A stretch of 28,122 nucleotides of DNA, from contig CAZIJQ010000031.1 of NCBI GenBank assembly GCA_964539785.1, forward strand, positions 1 through 28,122. Reading direction: 5' to 3'. Under the pieces are notes generated by a model, which worked only from the letters and a program-made list of their open reading frames with translations, made no database searches and was not told the DNA's origin. The position numbers and the translations under genes were made by a program. Of this stretch, positions 18,006 to 26,973 are shown in pieces (position 1 is the stretch's first letter; every line of letters starts with the position of its first letter). The DNA is from JABMPO01 sp964539785. GTDB taxonomy: Bacteria > Fidelibacterota > Marinisomatia > Marinisomatales > TCS56.

Positions 18006-19605
18006 GGAATGTTTTTTTTAGGTAGGGTTTATGGTCAACAGCGAAATAATCTTTGGTCATTTTCCGCAAAGCACTGGTTAAAAGAATTATCGAAATGAGA
18101 TTTGGCAAGGTCATAAAACCCAGGGCCGCATCGCCAAAGGCCCAGGCGGCTTCCAGTGGAATTATCGCTCCAATGAAAATAAAAAATACAAATATCCAGC
18201 GGTAGGGCAGAATGGCTTTATTACCAAATAAGTATTCCGAAGCTCGATCCCCATAAAATGACCAACTGATAGCAGTTGAAATTGCAAATAACATTACCGA
18301 AATTGTTACAATTTTGTCTCCGCCGATAAATAACCAGCTTAATCCTTCCCTGAATGCCAGCGAAGTCAGCAGGCTGCCGTTTAGCAGATCAGTGGTAAAT
18401 GCTGGGTCAATCCGATTTACATAAAATGCCGTATGCTTCCAGGCGCCGGTTGTGAGAATAACCAACCCTGTGAGAGTACAAATCATAATTGTATCGATAA
18501 ATGGGCCCAGCATTGCCACAGAACCTTCTCTGATCGGATATTTGGTCTTGGCAGTGGAGTGGGCGATTGCGGCGCTGCCTTGTCCCGCTTCGTTTGAATA
18601 TAATCCCCGTTTAATTCCCCACAACATGGTATTCATGAATACCAGGAAAGTGCCCCCACCTATACCGGCTATTTTAGCCGGCGGATTAAATGCCATCTTG
18701 AAAATCAAGGAAAAACTTTCCCCCAGCATGCTCAGGTGCGCCAGAAGAATTAGTAAAGCCGCAGATACGTATATCAAAGCCATAACCGGAGCCAAAATAC
18801 TAGTGACATTGCCAATCCTTTTTATTCCTCCAATGATGACCATCGCCACCAGAATTGCCATGACCAGTCCATTTAGCACCTGTTGTATGGATAAACTATA
18901 ATTTTCAGTTAATTGATGTTTGATAGTTAGGAAATGATCGGTACCAACAATTTGAGCGACTTCCGAATACATTTGATCGGATACAGTAAAAGACTGGACC
19001 GCATTGCCCTGCGCAAAAGAACAGATTATGGCGAAAGCCGCAAACGAAATTGCCAACCAGCGCCATTTTTTTCCCAAGCCGTTTTCGATCGTATACATCG
19101 GGCCACCGGCTGTGGCGCCATCAGGACGAATTTCCCGGTATTTCAATGATAGCGAACATTCGGCATATTTCAGGGTTGTGCCGAAAAAGGCGGTGATCCA
19201 CATCCAGAAAATGGCGCCGGGACCGCCGTAATATATAGCAGTCGCTACACCTGCGATGTTGCCGATACCGACGGTGGCAGACAGAGCTGTAGTCAGAGCC
19301 CGGAAATGGTTCAGATCACCTTCGTCATCAGGATTATCGTAAATACCCATGGTGACCTTAACCCCGTGCCAGAAATATTTTAGCTGGGGGAACCCCAACC
19401 TAACAGTCACAAAAATACCGGTGCCGACCAAAACAATAATCAGCATTGGAATTGCACCCAGGGGTAATTCCGAACTGGGTAAATTGCGGATAAAATTAAA
19501 ATTCCCCGGGAATGACCAGATCGCTTCGTAAGGTTTAATTCCAAAAATAATTAAAGTCAGGAAAATGATTCCAAATGCAATTAATCCGGCTTTGGCTCTA
19601 CTCAT
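17995..19605 (-). CDS. Sodium:alanine symporter family (AGCS) transporter
   Basis: An inner-membrane transporter of the alanine/glycine:cation symporter family, importing small neutral amino acids with Na+. The 536 residues contain about ten hydrophobic helices. Family motifs are present: GGPGAIFWMWITAFFGTTLKY in the first third, the following TAGGPMYTIENGLG, and NEAGQGSAAIAHSTAKTKYP in the second half. I start at the ATG at 19605 (MSRAKAG), which has AAAAGGG about 9 bases upstream; a TTG at 19641 would add 12 residues. It is the first gene of a minus-strand pair with suhB and is divergent from comEC. Confidence 0.93.
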   Translation of the reverse strand: MSRAKAGLIAFGIIFLTLIIFGIKPYEAIWSFPGNFNFIRNLPSSELPLGAIPMLIIVLVGTGIFVTVRLGFPQLKYFWHGVKVTMGIYDNPDDEGDLNHFRALTTALSATVGIGNIAGVATAIYYGGPGAIFWMWITAFFGTTLKYAECSLSLKYREIRPDGATAGGPMYTIENGLGKKWRWLAISFAAFAIICSFAQGNAVQSFTVSDQMYSEVAQIVGTDHFLTIKHQLTENYSLSIQQVLNGLVMAILVAMVIIGGIKRIGNVTSILAPVMALIYVSAALLILLAHLSMLGESFSLIFKMAFNPPAKIAGIGGGTFLVFMNTMLWGIKRGLYSNEAGQGSAAIAHSTAKTKYPIREGSVAMLGPFIDTIMICTLTGLVILTTGAWKHTAFYVNRIDPAFTTDLLNGSLLTSLAFREGLSWLFIGGDKIVTISVMLFAISTAISWSFYGDRASEYLFGNKAILPYRWIFVFFIFIGAIIPLEAAWAFGDAALGFMTLPNLISIILLTSALRKMTKDYFAVDHKPYLKKTFHDK

Positions 19606-19730
19606 GAATGATACCCTTTTTGAAATTTTTAGTGCCGTCAAATTAATCGCTGCAACTGTTTTCCAAAAAGATAAAATATTAGGGAATAATTTTTACTTTC
19701 CGTTTTTGATAGATATTCACAATTTATGCC
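19606..19730. promoter_or_regulatory. Divergent intergenic region between the AGCS gene and comEC
   Basis: These 125 AT-rich bases separate two divergent genes, so promoters for both strands must lie here. I see AT-rich candidates (for example TTTTGATAGATATTC before comEC) but no pair of boxes I can assign with confidence, and no clear operator. Confidence 0.35.
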
Positions 19731-22103
19731 ATGTATAATTGTGATGTATTTAATATTTATCGGGCAAGACCTTTCGTCTGGTCGGTTATAGCGCTGATTA
19801 TCGGAATATTGCTGGCCTGCCTGTCAATATCAATATTAATTCCCACAGGATTAGTAATAGTAGGCGCCGTTTATCTGCTATTTGCACAATCCAATAAAAA
19901 TATATTGGCACTATGGTTAATTATATTGTGCTCTTTTGGCTGGTTCCAATACTCACTTGAATTACTTGACCGTAATACGAAATCGAAAATTGCCCATACA
20001 TTGAATCAGCAGGAAGTTATTTATGAAGGAATAGTTCGTGAGATTAATTCAGTTGATTATGGTTTTCGATTATTGGTGAATAACGTTCAGGTAATTTATG
20101 ATTTAGTAATATATAAGAATGATATTGATTACTATGTATATTGCAAGGATATAACTGATATTACTACAAGCGACACTATAAGTTGTAGTGGCAGTTATTT
20201 CGAGTTCAGCAGCCCTCGTAATCCCGGGGAATTTGACTTCCGCCAATTCTATCATCGAAAAAATATCTTTGGTAGAATTTTTCAGGATGATAAACAGGAA
20301 ATCTTATCATCTCAAAATAATTCGATTACATTTGGCAGGTTAACAGAATTTGTTCGCGATTACATTCGGAAAACTTATACCAGTAGTATTGGTGGCAACG
20401 GTGCTGGTTTATTGCAGGCCCTGATTCTGGGTGATAAATCAAAAATTGATCCTGAAATAAAATCAACATTTGTGGATACCGGAGTAATTCATGTCCTAGC
20501 GGTTTCGGGATTACATGTAGGATATGTTCTGATAATACTATTATTTATTTCCCGGATACTGCGGATTCCCTGGGGCTGGAACCGATTGGCAGTGATTGTT
20601 GGTTTATTGTTTTTTGTTATTTTAACCGGCGCCAAACCCAGCGTACTCCGAGCAACTTTAATGACCGGGTTGTATATCCTGGGACCGGTTGTTAATCGTC
20701 CAGTGAAAATTTGGAATATTATTGCCGCGGCTGGATTTTTTATCCTCTTGTTTACCCCGGGATATTTATTTGACCTGGGATTTTTGCTGAGCTTTACGGC
20801 AGTTATTTCGATTGTCTATTTTTACAATCTCTTTGAAAAAATACTGCCGGTTCGTCTGCGAGTCAGTAGTATTAAAAATAAACCATTAAAATATATCTGG
20901 GGCTTGTTTCTGGTCTCCTTATCGGCTCAAATCGGTACTTTGCCGTTTACAGCAATATTTTTCAATCGAATTCCCATAATTTCATTAATTGCAAATATCA
21001 TTATTGTACCTACCATTGGTGTTATAGTTGCGCTGGGATTCATTATCCTGATGCTTGGTTGGATACCCGGAATTGGATTTGCGTTGGGCAATGCAGCCTG
21101 GTTCCTGGCGGAAATTATTTTCACCTGCGCCAAACTCTTTTCGGCAGTGCCATTTGCCTATTTTGATTATTCTTCACCAGAGATCAGTAGTGTCACTTTA
21201 TATATTGCATTACTGCTTATAATTATTCTTTATGGTCAGAAAAAATTAAGAAAATACATTATTATCACAGTGCTGCTGGCTGCTTCGATAATTGTATGGC
21301 ACCAAGCCCTGGCAAGAAGCTATCTGGAGATTGTGATAACCGATGTGGGGCAGGGGGATGCCATAATCATGAAATTACCAGAAGGTAAATCAATTTTGAT
21401 TGATGCCGGGTTAAGATATCGAAAAAGGGATATGGGGCGTCAGGTTGTTTTACCAGTTGCAAAAAAAATGGGTATCAAACGATTCAATCATGTGATTCTG
21501 AGTCATCCCCACAATGATCATATTGGTGGCATGCCATCGGTAGTATCGGCAATGCCCGTGGATTCGCTGTGGGATGTAAAATCAAATTATAATTCGCGGA
21601 TATATCGCGAATTGCTGGACACCTTAGCTCATTTTAAGATCGAATATTATCAGCCACAGCGCGGGGAAATACATTACCTTCAGGATGATTTATCATTACA
21701 GGTACTTTACCCTGATACAAATAATCTGTTAGGTCTGCACAATATCAATAATCGAAGTATTGTTTTACGACTCGTGCACGGGAAAAACTCATTTTTATTT
21801 ACCGGTGATCTTGAATATGAAGGAGAAAAAATGCTACTGTCATTTGGAAATTGTTTAGATTCTGACTTGCTAAAAGTTGCGCATCACGGATCAATAACAG
21901 GAACAACAAAGGCCCTTTTGGAGCTAGTCAGTCCGGAAATTGCTGTAATTTCCGTTGGTGAAGGTAACAAATTCAAACATCCTTCAAGAATAACGATTGA
22001 CCGCTTGAATGCCGCGGGAGCTGAAGTTCACCGCACTGATTTTGAAGGTGCGATTTGGCTTCGTTCTGATGGAGAGAAAATCGAGTTAGTGAAATGGAAA
22101 TAA
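19731..22103 (+). CDS. comEC: ComEC/Rec2 family DNA uptake channel
   Basis: In competent bacteria ComEC carries single-stranded DNA across the inner membrane. The 790 residues show the three expected parts. An N-terminal membrane and OB-like region comes first (about 1-225), including the SPRNPGEFDFRQFYHRKNI motif. The competence membrane domain follows, with HVLAVSGLHVG at 254-264 and about ten helices. Last is a C-terminal metallo-beta-lactamase domain with GQGDAIIMKLPEGKSILIDAG, LSHPHNDH (590-597) and KVAHHGS. The metal ligands look intact, so the domain could be a nuclease. Its 3' end overlaps rnhB by 10 bases. With RecA in the window, natural transformation is conceivable, but no pilus genes are present here. 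Confidence 0.94.
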   Translation: MYNCDVFNIYRARPFVWSVIALIIGILLACLSISILIPTGLVIVGAVYLLFAQSNKNILALWLIILCSFGWFQYSLELLDRNTKSKIAHTLNQQEVIYEGIVREINSVDYGFRLLVNNVQVIYDLVIYKNDIDYYVYCKDITDITTSDTISCSGSYFEFSSPRNPGEFDFRQFYHRKNIFGRIFQDDKQEILSSQNNSITFGRLTEFVRDYIRKTYTSSIGGNGAGLLQALILGDKSKIDPEIKSTFVDTGVIHVLAVSGLHVGYVLIILLFISRILRIPWGWNRLAVIVGLLFFVILTGAKPSVLRATLMTGLYILGPVVNRPVKIWNIIAAAGFFILLFTPGYLFDLGFLLSFTAVISIVYFYNLFEKILPVRLRVSSIKNKPLKYIWGLFLVSLSAQIGTLPFTAIFFNRIPIISLIANIIIVPTIGVIVALGFIILMLGWIPGIGFALGNAAWFLAEIIFTCAKLFSAVPFAYFDYSSPEISSVTLYIALLLIIILYGQKKLRKYIIITVLLAASIIVWHQALARSYLEIVITDVGQGDAIIMKLPEGKSILIDAGLRYRKRDMGRQVVLPVAKKMGIKRFNHVILSHPHNDHIGGMPSVVSAMPVDSLWDVKSNYNSRIYRELLDTLAHFKIEYYQPQRGEIHYLQDDLSLQVLYPDTNNLLGLHNINNRSIVLRLVHGKNSFLFTGDLEYEGEKMLLSFGNCLDSDLLKVAHHGSITGTTKALLELVSPEIAVISVGEGNKFKHPSRITIDRLNAAGAEVHRTDFEGAIWLRSDGEKIELVKWK

Positions 22104-23026
22104 TCGCCGGTGTCGATGAGGCTGGTCGCGGGCCATTAGCGGGACCGGTTTATGCGGCGGCAGTTATTCTACCAGAAAACCATTCAATTGAGGGGTTGAA
22201 TGATTCCAAAAAGCTGTCGCCCGGAAAACGTGAAAAACTATATACCAAGATTATTTCCTCAGCAGTTTCCGTTGGTATCGGCATTGTCGATCACCGGGAA
22301 ATCGACCGTATCAATATTCTCCAGGCAACTTATAAAGCCATGCAAATGGCTCTGGGAAAATTAAACCGGCAACCAACTCGAGCCCTGATTGATGGTTATG
22401 CTCTGCCATCGCAAATAATTCCTAACAAAGGGGTAATCGGTGGCGATGGGACAGTCGATTGTATCAAAGCCGCATCGATAATAGCGAAGGTATCCCGTGA
22501 CCGCCATATGCTCGAACTGGATCGATTATTTCCTGAATATGGTTTTAAAAACCATAAAGGTTATGGCACTCAGCAACACCTTGCTGCTCTGGAAAAATTC
22601 AGGGCTTGCCCTGTTCACCGCATAACCTATAAACCGGTTGCCGTCCAGTTGCCGACCATCAAATGGTTAAAAGCAAATAATCGATTAGGGTGGTGGGGCG
22701 AACGCTTAGCGGGACTGGAATTAATGAAAAAAGGATATCGAATCCTTACCACCAATGAAACCTGCAGTCATTTTGGCGAGATTGACTTGATAGCAGAGAC
22801 TGATAATGAACTGATTTTCGTGGAAGTTAAAACGATTTCAAAACCACAATTGGGAACACCGGAGCAGAAAATTGATTATGCCAAACTCACCAAGCTTCAG
22901 CGAGCAATCGATTATTATTGTATGACTAATGATGTTCAGAAAGATATTCGTCTGGATGTTTTTACAGTCGTATTGACTAAAGGTCAACCCCGGATCAAAC
23001 ATCTTGAAAGTATCGAAATGGACTGA
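22094..23026 (+). CDS. rnhB: Ribonuclease HII fused to a YraN (UPF0102) nuclease-like domain
   Basis: Residues 1-186 are RNase HII, which removes ribonucleotides and RNA from RNA-DNA duplexes. The DEDD site is complete: Asp 8 and Glu 9 in GVDEAGRGPLAGPV, Asp 100 in ALIDG, and Asp 136 in AKVSRD. After a short linker, residues about 196-305 are a YraN/UPF0102 domain with WGERLAGLELMKKGYRIL and the core GEIDLIAETDNELIFVEVK (Glu 229, Asp 231, Glu 244, Lys 246), the PD-(D/E)xK-like fold related to Holliday-junction resolvases. The two are usually separate neighbouring genes. The frame is continuous with no stop between the parts, so this is a genuine fusion. The start overlaps comEC. Confidence 0.95.
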   Translation: MEIIAGVDEAGRGPLAGPVYAAAVILPENHSIEGLNDSKKLSPGKREKLYTKIISSAVSVGIGIVDHREIDRINILQATYKAMQMALGKLNRQPTRALIDGYALPSQIIPNKGVIGGDGTVDCIKAASIIAKVSRDRHMLELDRLFPEYGFKNHKGYGTQQHLAALEKFRACPVHRITYKPVAVQLPTIKWLKANNRLGWWGERLAGLELMKKGYRILTTNETCSHFGEIDLIAETDNELIFVEVKTISKPQLGTPEQKIDYAKLTKLQRAIDYYCMTNDVQKDIRLDVFTVVLTKGQPRIKHLESIEMD

Positions 23027-23145
23027 ATTAAGATCCAAATCCCAATTCACCTGATTTTCGTAGTTTGAAACTAACTCTTTGATTGCCAGTATAAAGGAAA
23101 AAATTTGAATATTTCAATAAGGTTAATCATCATAAATTCGGCGCC

Positions 23146-24126
23146 ATGAAAAACAAAGTAATCCGCGAAGTAAAATCAATATTTATCATTATTCTAATAG
23201 CTTTCACACTGAAAGCGACGATTATTGAAGCTTATATTGTCCCCACCGGTAGTATGGAAGACACGATTATGACCGGTGATTTTCTAATTGGGACAAAATT
23301 TGTTTATGGCATGCGAACACCGGACTGGATTGGCATACCTTACACGGATATTGGATTCAGTTTACCTTATATTCAATTTCCTGAATTCAACCAACCGCAA
23401 GCGGGAGATGTAATAATATTCAAGTATCCTCGCGATGTTTTTCAAAAATATGTGAAGCGCTGCGTTGCCGGTCCCGGAGATACAATCAGTGTTGTGGCCA
23501 AACAATTATATGTTAATGGTCACGAATTCAAGCTGCCACCCAACGGAAAATTAAATTACGGTACCTACCAACCGGAGGCAATTCAGAGAAATATCTTTCT
23601 GCGTGATCAGGGGAATCGGGACTATTTTAAATCGTTGGCTATTCCTTTTGAAGGGGAGAAAATCCCAATAAACGAAAACACTAATCTGGAATATCTGATT
23701 AATATTATGATTCTTGATGGACATCGTGTCAGCGTTGCCACCGATAATGGCGAATATGAATTTACCATGTTTGATCCCCAGGATGTGATGCGCCGTAAAA
23801 AACGAACTGCTCCCAGTAAAATTATTTCTGAATATTATCCGCAAGGGAAAAAAATTACGCCCTGGTCCGAGTTAATCAAGTTCAACTCTTCGGTCATTCA
23901 AGCTCTGCGCATTGATGGACGCTTGTTTTCCGAATCGAACGAATATGTTGTTGAGCAAGATTATTTCTGGATGATGGGGGATAATCGTGATGACAGCGCC
24001 GACTCCCGTTACTGGGGGTTTGTGCCGCGATCCCATATTTTAGGCCAGGCTTTATTCTCATATATGTCGCTCGATTTCAACACCTGGTTACCTCGTTTAA
24101 ATCGGATTGGTACAATAATACGTTAG
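23146..24126 (+). CDS. lepB: Signal peptidase I
   Basis: This inner-membrane Ser/Lys protease removes signal peptides from exported proteins. A single N-terminal transmembrane helix (about residues 10-28) is followed by the catalytic serine motif VPTGSMEDT (Ser 36), the lysine motif YVKRCVAGPGD (Lys 104) and box E MMGDNRDDSADSRYWGFVP near the end. A long insert of roughly 150 residues lies between the lysine box and box E, as in larger Gram-negative enzymes. Total length is 326 residues. The ribosome site is weak (AAGG about 25 bases upstream), and the 119 bases after rnhB may hold its own promoter. Confidence 0.95.
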   Translation: MKNKVIREVKSIFIIILIAFTLKATIIEAYIVPTGSMEDTIMTGDFLIGTKFVYGMRTPDWIGIPYTDIGFSLPYIQFPEFNQPQAGDVIIFKYPRDVFQKYVKRCVAGPGDTISVVAKQLYVNGHEFKLPPNGKLNYGTYQPEAIQRNIFLRDQGNRDYFKSLAIPFEGEKIPINENTNLEYLINIMILDGHRVSVATDNGEYEFTMFDPQDVMRRKKRTAPSKIISEYYPQGKKITPWSELIKFNSSVIQALRIDGRLFSESNEYVVEQDYFWMMGDNRDDSADSRYWGFVPRSHILGQALFSYMSLDFNTWLPRLNRIGTIIR

Positions 24127-24225
24127 ATTATTTAAACTTGCGAAAAGTTTGCCGATAATGTATTTTGACCTGCATTGAGGTATGGATAAATCCAATTATT
24201 GGACCAAGGTAACAGGAGTTCCAGC

Positions 24226-25197
24226 ATGAGACTAATAATTTCCCTGCTTGTAATTTTTATTGCAATTAGCGCTCAGGAAGCGGTAGTTGATACAACCGGT
24301 CTCCCACTAACCGATGAGATTGTATTAAGCGATTCAATCAGCGTTGATGCAGCTGGTACAGTCGAATCTGATTCAACTAGCCTCCCAATAACCGATGAGG
24401 CTGTATCGAGTGATTCAATCACCGTTGACTCAATTAGTACGGTTTTAACTGAAGATTTATCTACGGATACCACAACAATTTCTGATCTGACTTCGGATGC
24501 AGCACCCACTGCAGACCTAACTGATTCATTAGCAATTAGCGAACCTGATCCTGCAATTGTTTCTGATGATAGCGAAGATTTGGTTGAACCCCAGCCAGAT
24601 CGTTTGATATTGCCGGCAGGACCAATTGGTCCCTTGCCAATGGAATTGAGTTATGGTTATAAGGGATTTCGCTGGGGCAGCCCGGTCGGTATTGTACCCC
24701 ACTTGGAGTACGCTGATTCCATCATTTCCAGCGATAGCACTTCAATAACTCTGAAAGCTACACTTGGCCCCGATGTAGTCCTAATGACTTACCATTTCGC
24801 TGATAGCGGATTCTGGAAAGTCGATATCGAATTTGATTTGCTGCAAAATGATATCGATACTCAGATTAAACATTTTCTGCGTATCGAAAAAAGCATGGCT
24901 GAGATTTATGGGCCTCCGGCTAGCACAAATCAAATATTCAGCGGTCCGTCTCCATCGTATAATGATATTCTGGATGTCAATTTTTCACGGGCATTTTATC
25001 GATCGGGTTGGTCACCGATTCCCGTTCGGATAGAATTACTGCTCAGCGGTATTGTCCAGCATAGTGGATCGGTACTGCCGGTTTTTCGCGATAATATCAG
25101 TGTTTTAAGGATGGTTTATTATAATCCGGGTTATATGCATTTCACTCCGCTTTCTGATCGCGCAGAGAAAATACCCAGCATTTTTGAATTGTATTAA
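24226..25197 (+). CDS. Exported protein with Ser/Asp-rich repeat region and an RWG-type C-terminal domain
   Basis: I start at the ATG at 24226, preceded by AGGAG; an upstream TTG at 24199 would bury the signal peptide (MRLIISLLVIFIAISAQ). Residues about 20-130 are low-complexity, rich in Ser, Asp, Thr and Val, and include a repeat (LPLTDEIVLSDSISVD and LPITDEAVSSDSITVD) with a 27-residue period. The C-terminal 190 residues begin GYKGFRWGSPVG and end near PSIFELY, with a YGPPAS element in between. This resembles exported small domains with an FRGIKWG-type start and a KYGKP element, but I cannot name the family firmly. It abuts the next gene (TAA then ATG) and forms an operon with it. Confidence 0.78.
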   Translation: MRLIISLLVIFIAISAQEAVVDTTGLPLTDEIVLSDSISVDAAGTVESDSTSLPITDEAVSSDSITVDSISTVLTEDLSTDTTTISDLTSDAAPTADLTDSLAISEPDPAIVSDDSEDLVEPQPDRLILPAGPIGPLPMELSYGYKGFRWGSPVGIVPHLEYADSIISSDSTSITLKATLGPDVVLMTYHFADSGFWKVDIEFDLLQNDIDTQIKHFLRIEKSMAEIYGPPASTNQIFSGPSPSYNDILDVNFSRAFYRSGWSPIPVRIELLLSGIVQHSGSVLPVFRDNISVLRMVYYNPGYMHFTPLSDRAEKIPSIFELY

Positions 25198-25674
25198 ATG
25201 ATATCACAATTGCGCTTTTTAGGCGCATTGATACTGGCGGTACAATTTTCCGCTTGCCCGGCTCCAACACGGATGGCGTGGAAATATGATTATCCCGGGT
25301 CTAAAAGTGAAACCTTGGACATTTGTAAAATCGTACTGGAAGAATTGGGTTATAGTATTGATATCTACGCTCCAGAAAGCCAGTTTCTGGTTACTGAAGC
25401 CCGTGCTGCCCGCTATTTTATGCGCCAGTATCAATATTCAGTGATTATTGGTGTAACCGATGAGGTAAATATCTACCTGACTGCATCCAAGGATATTTTT
25501 AAACGTAGTTCGCAGGTTTCACTTTTTGGCAGCACAATGTTAAATAGTGAAGCTGAAGATAAATTGCCAAAAAAATTGCAGGATAAAATTATAATTCCGA
25601 TTAATGCACAATTAAAATTATTTGCGATTGAGCAGAGTATTGACCCTGAACAGGGATTATTACAGGCCGACTAA
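25198..25674 (+). CDS. Probable lipoprotein of unknown function
   Basis: The 158-residue protein starts directly after the preceding stop codon. Its N-terminus (MISQLRFLGALILAVQFSAC) is a hydrophobic signal with a candidate lipobox ending at Cys 20; Phe at -3 is slightly unusual, so lipidation is likely rather than certain. The mature part begins with a YDYPGSKSETLDICKIVLEELGY segment and continues with a beta-rich stretch (YSVIIGVTDEVNIYLTAS), reminiscent of small envelope lipoproteins with a BamC-like alpha-beta fold. That comparison is loose. It is probably the last gene of its operon, since a stem-loop follows. Confidence 0.72.
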   Translation: MISQLRFLGALILAVQFSACPAPTRMAWKYDYPGSKSETLDICKIVLEELGYSIDIYAPESQFLVTEARAARYFMRQYQYSVIIGVTDEVNIYLTASKDIFKRSSQVSLFGSTMLNSEAEDKLPKKLQDKIIIPINAQLKLFAIEQSIDPEQGLLQAD

Positions 25675-25692
25675 TTAGTAAGTAAATATAAT

Positions 25693-25738
25693 AATCGAAT
25701 TTTCAGTATGGATTGTATAAATTCGATTTTAATTTTCA
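25693..25738 (+). terminator. AT-rich stem-loop, probable terminator
   Basis: AATCGAATTT (25693-25702) pairs perfectly with AAATTCGATT (25719-25728) around a 16-base loop and is followed by TTAATTTTCATT. Low GC and the long loop make it weaker than the terminator at 26661. Confidence 0.45.
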
Positions 25739-25768
25739 TTCTGACATGGGTAAACTTCAGAGGACAAT

Positions 25769-26008
25769 ATGACACTAGATTTTCAAAATGAAGCAGGACG
25801 TAACAAATATCTTGGTGAGAAATTTGATGATTTACTCACCGGAATTAACGAAACCTATGGTAAATCGTTACTGGATGAGTTGGTGGCGCGGTTGGAGAAT
25901 ACCATCAAAGAATTCGATGAAGAAGTCAACCAGTTAATGGTACAGCTTAAAGATAACATGGAGCGTAAAGAACAGCTGCTCTTGAATATCAAAGGAAGAA
26001 ATTCATAA
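25769..26008 (+). CDS. Small coiled-coil protein, paralogue of the gene at 5922
   Basis: The 79-residue protein is almost entirely a predicted amphipathic helix. Its core YGKSLLDELVARLENTIKEF matches YGESLQSELLNRMERTIADF in the protein at 5922-6293, and DEEVNQLM matches NDEVNEMI, so the alignment continues for about 60 residues. The acidic Ala/Glu tail of the longer paralogue is absent. AGAGGA precedes the ATG. No signal peptide is visible, so it is probably cytoplasmic. Function is unknown; helical bundle formation or partner binding is inference. Confidence 0.75.
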   Translation: MTLDFQNEAGRNKYLGEKFDDLLTGINETYGKSLLDELVARLENTIKEFDEEVNQLMVQLKDNMERKEQLLLNIKGRNS

Positions 26009-26098
26009 CCCGAACTGACGTTAGAAGTCGATATAATTAATCCCAGGATAATTTAAATATGCACGGCCAACGTCAAAAAACCTCAGATAGGGGATACT

Positions 26099-26638
26099 AT
26101 GAGCATTAAGGATAAAATAATATTTGGGTTGATAGTTGTTTTACTGATTGGTGGCGGGTATATCCAGTATACCTACACTCAGATATTAGCTGTGATGGAT
26201 GTTTTGGCATCTCAAGAGCTGTATGCTGAAGCAACGACAGAGGCTCCAATTATCAATACCCATGTCGATCAGGTGAATGCGGAGTTCAGTGAGCGTTTGC
26301 GAGTACTGGAACTCCAGTTTATCGGCCGTGCCAAGCACGTTAAAAATAATCGCGATAACATTGCCGCCAACCTGGAATTAATAAATCATAACACAGATTC
26401 ATTGTCAGTCATGATTTCCGATGTCCAGTTCGATTTGGATGAGTTCAAGCGCAATACCGACAAGCAGTTTGGAGATTTGGAGCGCGATTTGCGGGATATG
26501 CAGGATAGTTTTGACAGTTTTCGGCGTAGAAATACCAGGAAAATTTCTGACATTGAACAATCGCTTGTGACAGTACAGAATGATGTTGAAAAATTAAATA
26601 CCGAGGTATTTGAAAAAGAGAAAACTGAAAAGAAATAG
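26099..26638 (+). CDS. Membrane-anchored coiled-coil protein
   Basis: Residues about 7-24 (IIFGLIVVLLIGGGYIQY) form one transmembrane helix. The rest of the 179 residues are strongly heptad-like and highly charged (about 55-172), including DLERDLRDMQDSFDSFRRRN and a Lys/Glu-rich end. There is no catalytic motif. The ATG follows AGGGGATA. A clean intrinsic terminator starts 23 bases after the stop. It resembles single-pass coiled-coil spacer or scaffold proteins in general, without a family match. The nearby small coiled-coil protein could be a partner, which is speculation. Confidence 0.75.
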   Translation: MSIKDKIIFGLIVVLLIGGGYIQYTYTQILAVMDVLASQELYAEATTEAPIINTHVDQVNAEFSERLRVLELQFIGRAKHVKNNRDNIAANLELINHNTDSLSVMISDVQFDLDEFKRNTDKQFGDLERDLRDMQDSFDSFRRRNTRKISDIEQSLVTVQNDVEKLNTEVFEKEKTEKK

Positions 26639-26660
26639 TTTTAAAACAGTTTTAAATTTT

Positions 26661-26689
26661 GGGCTGCCTGATAAGCAGCCCTTTTTTTT
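26661..26689 (+). terminator. Intrinsic terminator
   Basis: GGGCTGC pairs with GCAGCCC around loop CTGATAA and is followed immediately by eight T. It closes the plus-strand gene run. Confidence 0.92.
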
Positions 26690-26699
26690 ATCCGCCTTC

Positions 26700-26823
26700 G
26701 CAGAAAACCTCTTGCATGTCCAGGGATGAATCCCAAGAATAGAAGTCCACATGCTTATAGGTTGCTATTTGGTTGCATAACCGGATGGAAAATAGGGCTG
26801 ATTTCTCAGCTCTATTTCTTTTT
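26700..26823 (+). ncRNA. Candidate small structured RNA ending in a terminator hairpin
   Basis: This stretch between two plus-strand terminators has no open frame of note but several nested helices. GCATGT (26714-26719) pairs with ACATGC (26749-26754), enclosing GGGA-TGAA-TCCC (26723-26734). GGTT (26760) pairs with AACC (26779-26782). A second terminator-like hairpin at 26790-26817 ends in a T run. I see no promoter boxes that I trust and recognise no RNA family, so this is a weak call. Confidence 0.25.
26790..26823 (+). terminator. Second intrinsic terminator, with no obvious coding gene upstream
   Basis: AAATAGGGCTGA (26790-26801) pairs with TCAGCTCTATTT (26806-26817) over 12 bp including one G-U pair, around a TTTC loop, and is followed by CTTTTT. 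It lies about 100 bases beyond the terminator at 26661, with no coding gene between them. Confidence 0.6.
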
Positions 26824-26835
26824 CCAAAAACAAAA

Positions 26836-26910
26836 CTCAACGAAAAACAGAAAACCAGACGGGAGATTGACCCGGTGGCGGTTAGTCTAATAGGATGACA
26901 GATAAACTTC
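26836..26910. repeat. Dispersed imperfect repeat, copy A
   Basis: About 75 bases matching copy B at roughly four of five positions, including the exact 15-mer GGTTAGTCTAATAGG. Near-inverted ends CTCAAC and GTTAG surround an inner hairpin CCA-GA-CGGG/CCCG-G-TGG (26855-26878). It starts 63 bases past the stop of the minus-strand gene at 26974-27531. Confidence 0.8.
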
Positions 26911-26973
26911 CGGAGTTTATTTCAGGAAAAATTGGTACAAATTCCGGAGATGATTAAGGAAAAAAAGGATTGG

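Noticed and set aside
18452..18901. 149-codon + strand open frame
   Set aside because: It is antisense to the AGCS symporter gene, whose membrane helices and family motifs are unmistakable; the opposite frame is a by-product.
24126..24160. AAACTT-GCGAA-AAGTTT hairpin after lepB as a terminator
   Set aside because: The stem is weak and no T run follows.
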